Below, one piece after another: positions 1-9,610 of a DNA stretch of 43,332 bases. The DNA is taken from the NCBI GenBank assembly GCA_009731375.1, contig BJOX01000190.1:306559-349890 (forward strand), given 5' to 3'. The notes under the pieces were generated by a model. That model ran no database searches and was not told the DNA's origin. It was given only the letters and a program-made list of their open reading frames with translations. How positions within the stretch are numbered: position 1 is the first letter of the stretch; every line of letters starts with the position of its first letter. The position numbers and the translations under genes are program-made. This DNA comes from Paulinella micropora. Its lineage: Eukaryota; Cercozoa; Imbricatea; Euglyphida.

Positions 1-125
1 GCCTGTATCAGTCCCTTCCGTGCAAACATCACGGCTTAGCTGGGCATCGGGTTAATACTTTACCCACAGACTTCCTGGTTGACGAAATCAGAAGCTCCTT
101 TTTTCTGACATTAGTCGATATTTCA
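1..125 (+). repeat. SINE-like dispersed repeat, copy 1 (3' part only)
   Basis: The sequence from the window edge to the first CTAT run matches 580-705 almost base for base and also matches, inverted, 39034-39155. Only the 3' part is present because the window starts inside the element. It ends, as the other copies do, in a short TCTATC run. No coding potential is seen. The family is unclassified. Confidence 0.75.
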
Positions 126-210
126 TCCTATCTATCTATCCGTCGTCAGACTGCACTTTTCCGGTGCCTAGTGCCCATTTCCAGCCCGCTGCCCAACCAC
201 TAACTGTTGG

Positions 211-264
211 CGTGGTGGAATATATGCCTATTTCTTCGGATATGCAGAGCTGATAGACCAAACA

Positions 265-270
<6 letters not shown>
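211..270 (+). repeat. short repeat R2, copy 1
   Basis: The segment has GTGGAAT, then CTTCGGATATGCAG, then ATAGACCAAACATATC, and leads directly into a CTAT microsatellite. The same order of words recurs at 943-1016. Both copies are followed by CTAT-type repeats, so this looks like another microsatellite-associated dispersed repeat. Confidence 0.5.
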
Positions 271-363
<93 letters not shown>

Positions 364-371
364 CGCTTGTT
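257..371 (+). repeat. (ATCT)n microsatellite
   Basis: About 115 bases of nearly perfect CTAT/ATCT tetranucleotide repeat with one phase slip near 318. Open frames here (YLSIYLSI) are repeat artefacts. Confidence 0.9.
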
Positions 372-396
372 NNNNNNNNNNNNNNNNNNNNNNNNN
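372..396. other. assembly gap, probably false
   Basis: A run of 25 N. The word TCTCGCTTGTT stands on both sides of the Ns, which suggests that two contig ends overlapping by this word were joined with Ns rather than merged. Confidence 0.85.
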
Positions 397-704
397 TCTC
401 GCTTGTTGAGCCCGGAATAAAACCCACAGTGCTCTGTCGGTTTATACTAGACTGTCGAACAGTCTCGAAACTCCATCTGCGTACTTGGTCCTCTGTAATG
501 GAGGTGGGAGCTCGTTCTGCAAGGGGCGCTTATGGAACGAGCCCTGGCCCCGCCTGGTACTAGAGAGAGATTTGGTATCGCCTGTATCAGTCCCTTCCGT
601 GCAAACATCACGGCTTAGCTGGGCATCGGGTTAGTACTTTACCCACAGACTTCCTTGGTTGACGAAATCAGAAGCTCCTTTTTTCTGACATTAGTCGATA
701 TCTC

Positions 705-705
<1 letters not shown>
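397..705 (+). repeat. SINE-like dispersed repeat, copy 2 (fullest copy)
   Basis: About 310 bases running from TCTCGCTTGTTGAGCCCGG to GTCGATATCTCATCTATC, where it merges into a long (ATCT)n tail. An inverted copy lies at 39034-39345 and a 3' fragment at 1-125. It contains the short palindrome AGACTGTCGAACAGTCT and no long reading frame. Size, lack of coding capacity and a 3' simple-repeat tail fit a SINE. I see no convincing tRNA-type A/B box, so the class is an inference. Confidence 0.6.
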
Positions 706-781
<76 letters not shown>

Positions 782-799
782 ATCTAATCTATCTATCTA

Positions 800-836
<37 letters not shown>

Positions 837-871
837 ATCCTATCTATCTATCTAATCTATCTATCTAATCC

Positions 872-933
<62 letters not shown>
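700..933 (+). repeat. (ATCT)n microsatellite with ATCTA interruptions
   Basis: About 230 bases of ATCT repeat with scattered TAATC interruptions. It forms the 3' tail of the SINE-like copy before it. Confidence 0.9.
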
Positions 934-942
934 GGCAGGGTG

Positions 943-1016
943 GAATGGGGTGGAATCGATCATGAATGCATATGTCTTCGGATATGCAGCGCTAATAGAC
1001 TAAACATATCTGTCTA
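943..1016 (+). repeat. short repeat R2, copy 2
   Basis: It repeats the 211-270 segment: GTGGAAT, then CTTCGGATATGCAGCGC, then AATAGACTAAACATATC, again abutting CTAT units. Several substitutions separate the copies. Confidence 0.5.
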
Positions 1017-1074
1017 TCTATTTTGAATCTATGCGAGCTCGGTATAGGTATTGTGCCTGGTCAGAAAATAAGTA

Positions 1075-1091
1075 AATACATACATACATAC

Positions 1092-1122
<31 letters not shown>

Positions 1123-1380
1123 TGTATGTATGTGTGTGTGTATGTATGTACGTATGTATGTGTGTATGTATGTATGTGTGTGTATGTATGTATGTATGCA
1201 TGTATGTATGTATGTATGCATGTATGTATGTATGTATGTATGCATGTATGTATGTATGCATGTATGCATGTATGTATGTATGTATGTATGTATGTATGTA
1301 TGTATGTATGTATGTATGTGTGTATGTATGTATGTATACATACATACATACATACATACATATACATACATACATACATG
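1075..1380 (+). repeat. (CATA)n-(TGTA)n-(CATA)n fold-back microsatellite
   Basis: A short CATA run switches strand to a roughly 240-base TGTA run with GCATG and GTGTG variants, then switches back to CATA. The two CATA blocks are reverse complements of the central block, so single strands could fold back. The distal CATA block runs to within a few bases of the 3' splice site of the next exon. Confidence 0.9.
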
Positions 1381-1384
1381 CTAG

Positions 1385-2082
1385 GCGGGAACGTGCACGC
1401 TGCGGCGGAGATGGTCCGTTCGGGCAACGCCACCGTCGACCAGTTCAAGTTCATTTTCGGCCACTCGGAGTGGAGCGTGGCGCAGCTGCGGGGCGAGCTG
1501 TCTGTCAATTCCTGGTTCGTCGCAGAGACGGTAGTTTCTTTCTTTTTCTTCCTTGCCTTGCTTGCCTTGCTTGCCTGCTTGCTTGCTTGCTTCCCTGCCT
1601 GCCTCCCTGCCTGCCTGCTTGCTTGCTTGCTTGCTTGCTTGAATATACGTTTTACTAGTACACATAAAATATGCCTGTAGGTGGAGCCTGAGGGATTATG
1701 TGAGCTGGTGATGCTGACGCCGGAAACCGACCGGATCTTCAAGGACCTTGAGCAATCACTGCGAAGTGCTGCCACCCGGGACCAGTATCAGGAGCCTGAA
1801 TCCGGCCAAAGTCACCCGGGCTTGATTACTCAACGCTGGACCGCCGGCCCGTCCCCAGGGTTCAATTTCTGCAGTAGTCAGGAAATAGACATGCGCAGCC
1901 TTACGGAGCCGCGCGACAGTTTGGACTCGGGGGTGTTTTTTCCTAATGGCAGGTATGGCAGGTATGTCTGGGCTTCCCTGTTAGGGCAGTTTGGAGGGGA
2001 GTACCAGGGGATGGCTGAGTGTGAGCGGGAATATCCTCACATCGGTCTCAGTTCAGAAGGCTACCCTGAAGGTGGGGATTGA
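1385..2082 (+). CDS. UPF0301 (AlgH/DUF179) family protein, 3' exons
   Basis: Two exons are supported: 1385-1530, between acceptor ATGCTAG and donor ACG|GTAGTT, and 1681-2082, after acceptor CCTGTAG and ending in TGA. The phases agree. The first exon reads GGNVHAAAEMV, then FGHSEWSVAQLRGEL, then NSWFVAE. This follows the UPF0301 signature of a Gly-rich segment, G-Y-x-G-W-x-x-G-Q-L-x-x-E-L and a following SW. The second begins VEPEGLCELVMLTPETDRIF and continues into a Ser/Gly-rich tail without an obvious domain, which is longer than bacterial AlgH. The invariant Y and final G of GYxGWxxGQL are replaced here (H and A), so this is a divergent member. No N-terminal exons were found between 1 and 1380. 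They may lie before the window or be interrupted by the repeats. The biochemical function of the family is not established. The intron (1531-1680) is mostly TTGC/TGCC repeats. Confidence 0.6.
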
Positions 2083-3520
2083 GAATGGTGTGAGAGGTTG
2101 TACTATATTAATAGAAGTATTAATACTCAGTGTCCGAATCGGAATCAGCTTGACGGTGAAATTTGGCATTTTTTTCCGAGTCCCACTGACGCCGCTTTAG
2201 GGGTCTTCAAACATAAGTGTGTTATATATAATAATACAATAATTCAATTGAGTCTTCGCAGATATTAATACGCGTGTCTCAGTTCCCGGTAGAGATTATC
2301 TGAGATAGGTGGGAAGCGTAAGTTTCACTTACTGAGAAGGGAACTTCGGAAGTAATGGTATTGTAGTACTATGGTAGTATGATATAATAGGTGACTTACT
2401 ACTACTGTAAATTTAAAGGGGCTTCACAGGCAGTCTTATAAGGTTCTGCCAGTTTTAATCATTCGCGCTATAGATGATAATATTGTATTAATGATTCGCG
2501 CTATATTATTACTATATTAATATTTAACTTCAATAATGATGATATTAATATTAATTAATACCTGGCCTTATCCTCCGACCGCAAGCCAACTTGAAGAGGC
2601 GGATTCGGCTGATCAGAGTCACGAGTCAGATATCCGACCATTAATACTAGGTAACGAGTCAACTACTATATCACTGCAGTCAAGCCTGTTATTAATACGG
2701 ACGGTCGGTGGCAGGGCGGATTCGGCTGATCAGTATCCGACCACTAATACTAGGTAACGAGTCAACTACTATATCACTGCAGTCAAGCCTGTTATTAACA
2801 CGGACGGTCGGTGGCAGGCCGGACCTGCCCGGCTGCCGCAGCCTACGGTGCTCAATTTTCAAGTAGTACCGGACGGCGGCGGTCCCGGGTGTGATCCTCA
2901 GAGTCCGAGTCAGCTCGATCATGATCCGACCTGCTTTCAAAGTTCAAGTTGAACTTGAGTTGGCCAGTGCCTTAACTAGTATCAGTCATAGTCACGTAGT
3001 AATATATCAATGGACTAGTAGGTGACACTGCCAGCGGTTTTGTGTCGCGCCGGAACTTGAGATGATCAAGTTCAAGACTAGCCGCCGCCCCGGAGGGGGC
3101 TGAGTGACTACAACTTGTGACCGTCCTGGCAAAAACTTGAAATGGCAGGCGTGAAACTTCATTCACTACTAGTTACTTGAACTTGAACAATTAATGACTT
3201 GAATGCTTACTACTAGGCCCGGTTTGAACTGAGCACCACCTATGATCCAGAAAATCAATACTACGTGACAAGGTCTACCGGCCGCGCCGCACTGCCAGTA
3301 TATGGTAAGCTTACTTCATGTACCTGGACTTTGACTAAGAACGCCTCAGCTTTCACTATGTTTTTCAAAAGTGATAAAAACTAGTTGATTACAAGCGTTT
3401 TATAAGATATCAAATGACGATATCAATATTAATGCGATATTCAAACACTAAAAGGTTTTATTTGATAATACTATGGAGCAGCGGCGTGCTGGACGGGCTG
3501 CAACTATGTTGAATTAATAG
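2083..3520. other. AT-rich spacer, no gene recognised
   Basis: Long stretches rich in ATTAATA, ACTTGAA and GAGTC words, without long frames or codon-like composition. It holds one tandem duplication (2599-2818). Spacers at 27726-28740 and 31380-32380 share the same vocabulary, so these may be relics of one repeat family. The end of the UPF0301 transcript must lie at its left edge, but I see no clear polyadenylation signal. Confidence 0.6.
2599..2818 (+). repeat. tandem duplication, about 117 + 103 bp
   Basis: Copy 1 is 2599-2715 and copy 2 is 2716-2818. Both run from GCGGATTCGGCTGATCAG to GGACGGTCGGTGGCAGG. Copy 2 lacks 14 bases present in copy 1 (AGTCACGAGTCAGA) and has a few substitutions (ATTAATAC versus ACTAATAC, and TTAATAC versus TTAACAC). 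Confidence 0.85.
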
Positions 3521-3539
3521 AAGGATGAAGAAAGAAGGA

Positions 3540-3604
3540 GTAAGAATAAAGAAGAAGAAGAAGAAGAAGAAGAAGAAGAAGAAGAAGAAGAAGAAGAAGA
3601 AGAA

Positions 3605-3651
<47 letters not shown>

Positions 3652-5700
3652 AGAAGAAGGAAGAAGGAAGCAGGAAGCAGGAAGCAGGAAGCAGGAAGCA
3701 AGAAGCAAGAAGCAAGAAGCAAGAAGCAAGAAGCAAGAAGAGAGAAGAGAGAAGAGAGAAGAGAGAAGAAGGAAGCAGGAAGCAGGAAGCAGAAAGCAGA
3801 AAGCAGAAAGCAGAAAGCAGAAAGAAGAAAGAAGAAAGAAGAAAGAAGAAAGAAGAAGGAAGAAGGAAAAAGGAAGAAGGAAGAAGGAAGAAGGAAGAAA
3901 GAAGAAAGAAGAAAGAAAGAAGAAAGAAGAAAGAAGAAAGAAGAAAGAAGAAAGAAGAAAGAAGAAAGAAGAAAGAAGAAGGGAGAAGGGAGAAGGAAGA
4001 AGAAAGAAGAAAGAAGAAAGAAGAAAGGAAGAAAGAAGAAAGAAGAAAGAAGAAAGGAGAAGAAGAAGAAGAAGAAGAAGAAGAAGAAGAAGAAGAAGAA
4101 GAAGAAGAAGAAGAAGAAGGAGGAGGAGGAGGAGGAGGAGGAGAAAGAAAGAAGAAAGAAGAAAGAAGAAAGAAGAAAGAAGAAAGAAGAAAGAAGAAAG
4201 AAAAAAGAAAAAAGAAAGAAGAAAGAAGAAAGAAGAAAGAAGAAGAAAGAAGAAAAGAAGAAAAGAAGAAGAGAAGAAGAGAAGAAGATAAGAAGAGAAG
4301 AAGAGAAGAAGAGAAGAAGAGAAGAGAAGAAGAGAAGAAGAGAAGAAGAGAAGAGAAGAAGAGAAGAAGAGAAGAAGAGAAGAAGAGAAGAAGAAGAGAA
4401 GAAGAGAAGAAGAGAAGAAGAGAAGAAGAGAAGAAGAGAAGAAGAAGAGAAGAAGAGAAGAAGAGAAGAAGAAAAGAAGAAAAGAAGAAAAGAAGAAAAG
4501 AAGAAAAGAAGAAAAGAAGAAAAGAAGAAAGGAAGCAAGGAAGCAAGGAAGAAAGGAAGAAAGAAGAAAGGAAGAAAGAAGAAAGAAGAAAGAAGAAAGA
4601 AGAAGAAGAAGAAGAAGAAGAAGAAGAAGAAGAAGAAGAAGGAGGAGGAGGAGGAGGAGGAGGAGGAGGAGGAGGAGGAGGAGAAAGAAGAAAGAAGAAA
4701 GAAGAAAGAAGAAAGAAGAAAGAAGAAAGAAGAAAGAAGAAAGGAGAAAGGAGAAGAAGAAGAAGAAGAAGAAGAAGAAGAAGAAGAAGAAGAAGAAGAA
4801 GAAGAAGAAGAAGAAGAAGAAGAAGAAGAAGAAGAAGGAGAAAGGAGAAAGAAGAAAGAAGAAAGAAGAAAGAAGAAAGAAGAAAGAAGAAAGAAGAAAG
4901 AAGAAAGAAGAAAGACACAAGAAGAAAGAAGAAGAAAAGAAGAAAAGAAGAAAGAAGAAAGAAGAAAAGAAGAAAGAAGAAAGAAGAAGGAATGAGGACG
5001 AAGGAAGAAGGAAGAAGAAAGAAGAAAGAAGAAAGAAGAAAGAAGAAAGAAGTAAGAAAGAAGAAAGAAGAAGGAAGAAAGAAGAAGGAAGAAGGAAGAA
5101 GAAAGAAGAAAGAAGAAAGAAGAAAGGAAGAAGAAAGAAGAAAGAAAGAAGAAAGAAGAAAGAGGAAAGAGGAAAGAAGACAGAAGAAAGAAGAAAGAAG
5201 AAAGAAGAAAGAAGAAAGAAGAAAGAAGAAAGAAGGAAGAAGGAAGGAAGAAGAAAGAAGAAGAATAAAGAAGAAAGAAAGAAGAAGAAAGAAAGGAAGA
5301 AGGAAGAAGGAAGAAGGAAGAGGGAAGGAAGAAAGAAGAACGAAGAAAGAAGAAAGAAGAAAGAAGAAAGAAAGAAGAAAGAAGAAAGAAGAAAGAAGAA
5401 AGAAGAAAGAAGAAAGAAGAAAGAAGAAAGAAGAAAGAAGAAAGAAGAAAGAATAAAGAAAGGAGAGGAGGGAAGAACTTGAGAAGCAACTGAAGCAAGG
5501 AGGAAGAAAGAAGAAAGAAGGAAGAAAGAAGGAACAAGGAAGGAGGGAGGGTGGAAGAAGTAGAAGAAAGAAGAAAGAAGAAAGAAGAAAGAAGAAGAAA
5601 GAAGAAACAAAAAGAGAGGAGGAAGGAGGAAGAAAGAAGGAAGGAGTAGTAAGGTGAAGAAGGAGGAAGGAGAGGGAAGAAGCAAGGAGGTCAAGAAGAA
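3540..5700 (+). repeat. 2.2 kb homopurine tract (GAA/GAAA/GGA)
   Basis: About 2,160 bases consisting almost only of A and G on the plus strand, with very few pyrimidine interruptions. Subblocks alternate: (GAA)n, (GGAAGCA)n, (GAAA-GAA)n, (GAAGA-GAAGA)n and (GGA)n. A block of (GAA)n followed by (GGA)n recurs at about 4060-4142 and 4595-4683, which suggests that larger segments were duplicated. All very long frames here (poly-Lys/Glu on plus, poly-Phe/Leu/Ser on minus) are repeat artefacts. Confidence 0.95.
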
Positions 5701-5802
5701 GAAATGCAGTTGGCTGTTTCACCGATATCATTTTATCAAAAGTGGCAAAGCCAAAATGACAAAGGTTTTTTCTGTTTCTAACTAAGTTACGACTACGTTC
5801 CT

Positions 5803-6215
5803 TTGGCGTCGCGAAACGGTCCATTTTGTGGACCGTTTCGCGCCTGGCCATTGAGTCCAAATAGCGTGCGCTTGAGGGTCATGTGCTGTGTGACTGAGCA
5901 CACGTGCTCAGTTCATTTGCCAAGTACCTCTCCCACCACCAAAGGTAACAAAAACAGACGACGTCTCCAAAGGAAAAGCCAGCAAATCGCAAGTCAGAAG
6001 AGTTGGTGTCATGGGATGAGTCTCAATATCTGCCCCCAGCTTCCAATCACCGCTCCACATATCTGGGCGGGGTTTTCAAACTCCAGCTTTAATAACCCCC
6101 CAGTTGAATGGAAATGCGCTCCAGAGCGATACTACGAGTCCGACCCGGCCCGAGAATACCATGGAATAGTGACCTGCGACTGCGGATGCGGTCTTACCAA
6201 CCTACATACCTAGAC

Positions 6216-6286
<71 letters not shown>

Positions 6287-6395
6287 CTCACACACACACA
6301 CACAAGTACTCAAAAACACACACAAAAAAAGCCATAATTTCAGACGGCACCACAAGGGGTCGGGCATCTCTCCCTTCAAATTTCAAGCCCCTGGC

Positions 6396-6449
<54 letters not shown>

Positions 6450-6700
6450 NNNNNNNNNNCACAGGCATCGCTGACCCCGACTGCGGGTATGAAGTCAAGG
6501 ACTGTTTCGTGCAAACCTGGGAGCCCGTCTATTCCGGTATTTCATCGATGCTACCTACCTACCTATCTATCTATCGATTTCCTTCTCTCATTTCCTTGGT
6601 TGAGGTTGTTTGTTTGTTTGGTTTGTTTGTTTTTCTTTCGCGCGCGTAGCTCTGGAGGGCTGCATCCCCTTCTCGTTTCCTTGGTTGCCTAGCTTCGTTG

Positions 6701-6738
<38 letters not shown>

Positions 6739-9410
6739 CAATAGCCCTGGAATGCAAGGGTGAGGTGGCTCCTGTGGACTCCATCTTTTGTCGAATGGTA
6801 ACATACATACATATGTACATACATACATATACATACATACATATACATACATACATACATACATATACATATACATATACATACATACATAAATACATGC
6901 ATAAGCTTACATACATACACACACATACATACATGCATACATACATGCATACATACATATGTACATACGTACATACATACATACGTACGTACATCTTACA
7001 TACATACATACAAACATACATACATACATACATGCATACATGTATATATACATACATACATATCAATGTATTACATGTTATAGGAGTCGGCGACGTGTAT
7101 GCCGCTACCCCCAGGCCTGAGCTTCAACCACAGCCGCTCGAACACCTGGACGTGTGTCCCAGACGTGTACTTTGAACTAGCAGGTCACATATGCTCAGAA
7201 AAGGAGGAGGGGGGGGGGGGGGGGGGGGGAAAANNNNNNNNNNGTTGGGGAAGACAAACACAAAGCAACACAACATTTTGAATTGTTGTTGTTGAAAAGA
7301 AGAAAAGACAAGAAAGACAAGAAAGAGGGGGGAAAAAATGAAAGAAACGTATGTACTGGCTATGTAGACCCTAATACCTCTCTGAACGACTGCGATTGTT
7401 CATGCCACGATCTCGATCCTGACTGCCAGCTCCTGTACCATGATATCTACTGTCCCAACGAACTTGACGTGAACGGCGTGCCTATTGGGCATACGTGGGA
7501 AAAGGGACCCATGTGTGTCGTGGATTTTGCGGAAGGTTCAACAGGAGCCCGTTGCAAAGGTCCGTTTTTTGAAAGTGTATTTCATATATTTTGACATTAC
7601 TCGTCGAAGATCATTTATTTTGGGAATCTGTTGCGTTCTATCCTGTATAGCAAAGACTATCGATTTGTTACATTCTATCCTTTTAGCGAAAGAAAACACC
7701 AACTTGGACTGCCCGCAGCTTCCTCCGTTTCTGCCCAAGGATCTTGTTCCAGCAGGCTACGGCAAAGGCAAACCGCCGCCAGAGTGGACCTGTGCAAGCA
7801 CCGCATATTACGAAAGCGAAAACTCAACCGATAACTCTTTAGAGTACAGCTGTGACTGCGGTTGTGGAGCGATTGATCCCGACTGCGGCTTCGTCTTAAA
7901 GTCCTGCGACGACCAGACCTGGAATCCAGGCTACTCGACCTTCAAGTGCAACGGCCATGTCCTGGATAAAGAGCTCATGTACTGCCGCTTGGACTCCGCG
8001 AAATGCACTGCACTTCCTCCTGGTATTCATGACAGTCTCTGGACGTGTATCCCCGACGTCTACCATGAGACAAACGACCCCTTAACGAAGTTGAACGACT
8101 GCGACTGCGCTTGCGGTCAGCACTACTACTTGCCTTGACCAACACTGTATATGTTATGTTATGTTATGTATGTTATTATGTTACGTATGTACATATAGGT
8201 TCTCTGGATCCTGACTGCTTGGGGGATTTCGACAACTTGTATTGCTTCTTCAACGATCATGTCGTCAATGTTCCCAAAAGCCAAGCCAGATGTGCTTACA
8301 TTTCCCCGCAAGTGGGAGCTGCCTGCGTCTACGGAAGCGATGAAACCCGTGTGAACCTCACTTCAAATTGTCCACAGCTCCCAGTCACAGCTCCGCACCT
8401 TTTGGCTGCATCCTACGGCTCAGCGATCGGCTACGGCCGCCCTCCCACCTCCTGGACTTGCGCACCCGAACGCTTTTACGAGTCCGACCCGATCAATAAT
8501 GATAGCCTGGTCGTACACTGCGACTGTGGATGCGGCGCCATCGACCCGGACTGTGGGTATATTCCTGAAAGTTGTGACAAACAAACCTGGGAGCCTCCGT
8601 ACACAATCATTGAGTGCGAACAAGAGGTTGCGCCGGTCGATTCAGTGTTTTGTCGTCTGGAGTCTGCGACGTGCATGCCTTTGCCACCAGGACTGAGCTT
8701 TGGCAACAAGAGGAAGAACACTTGGACCTGCATCCCGGACGTGTACTATGAGCTGCTGGATCCTGGAACCTCGCTCAACGACTGTGATTGCGGTTGCGGG
8801 GATTTGGACCCTGACTGCCAACTATTGTATGACAACATCTATTGCAAAGACGACGTGGATGAGAACGGCGTTCCCATCGGCGTGCCTTGGGAAGCAGGCC
8901 CCAGTTGTGTGGTGGACTTCGCAGATGGCACGACAGGAGCGCGTTGCAAAGGTCCCCGTTTTCGTTTTTTGAAAAGATATCGCTGACGAGGAAATTTCAT
9001 AATCGCCTATACGTATGTAGGTATGTACAAAATGTATGATATGTATGATATTCTATATGTGTTGTCTGTAGCTAAAGACTCGATAGACCTTCACTGTCCG
9101 CAGCTTCCTCCTTTTCTCCCCCAAGATCTCGTTCCTGCAGAATACGGTAATTAAACCGCATCGAATATCTTAGCTCTTCTGTTCTTGTCGTATTAATTGC
9201 CCCACTTTTTTTTTTTTCAATTTTCCTACCAAAATTTTGCCCCAAAAAATATATGATTATGATGTAATCTCATATTTCTCCTATTTCACTTTTGTTTCAG
9301 GAAAAGGCAATCCGCCCCCAGAATGGCACTGTGCGCCCGCAGCGTATTACGAAAGCGAGGGCACGTTTGCCAGTAGCATCTTCAGGTACAGGTCTGTGAG
9401 AGGACTCTCG

Positions 9411-9462
<52 letters not shown>

Positions 9463-9463
9463 T

Positions 9464-9536
<73 letters not shown>

Positions 9537-9561
9537 CTATCTCTCTCTCTATATATATATA

Positions 9562-9610
<49 letters not shown>

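Larger units (their letters stand above)
6025..8360 (+). repeat. receptor Cys-rich supermodule 1 (A1 + B1)
   Basis: A1 begins NICPQLPITAPH and ends GARCKG at 7559. B1 begins LDCPQLPPF (exon from 7687) and ends before the next NCPQLP. A1 is spread over five exons, with introns inside the CDCGC-G motif, after EPVYS, after FCRM and after FELA. B1 is one exon to its CDCAC-G motif. Confidence 0.85.

Noticed and set aside
1018-1775. IHTYIHTY and MYVCMYVC frames, and similar ones at 6571-7066 and 41538-41878
   Set aside because: Translations of CATA/TATG microsatellites. Only the UPF0301 exons inside the region are gene-like.
3458-5860. Frames of 640-800 residues on both strands (poly-Lys/Glu, poly-Phe/Leu/Ser)
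   Set aside because: They exist in all frames of a purine-only repeat tract and have no domain or codon signal.
8111-8198. Possible start of a separate protein (MRSALLLALTNTVYVML) before GSLDPDC
   Set aside because: It reads across the donor CTTGCG|GTCAGC and the acceptor TATAG. Splicing joins conserved module sequence exactly.
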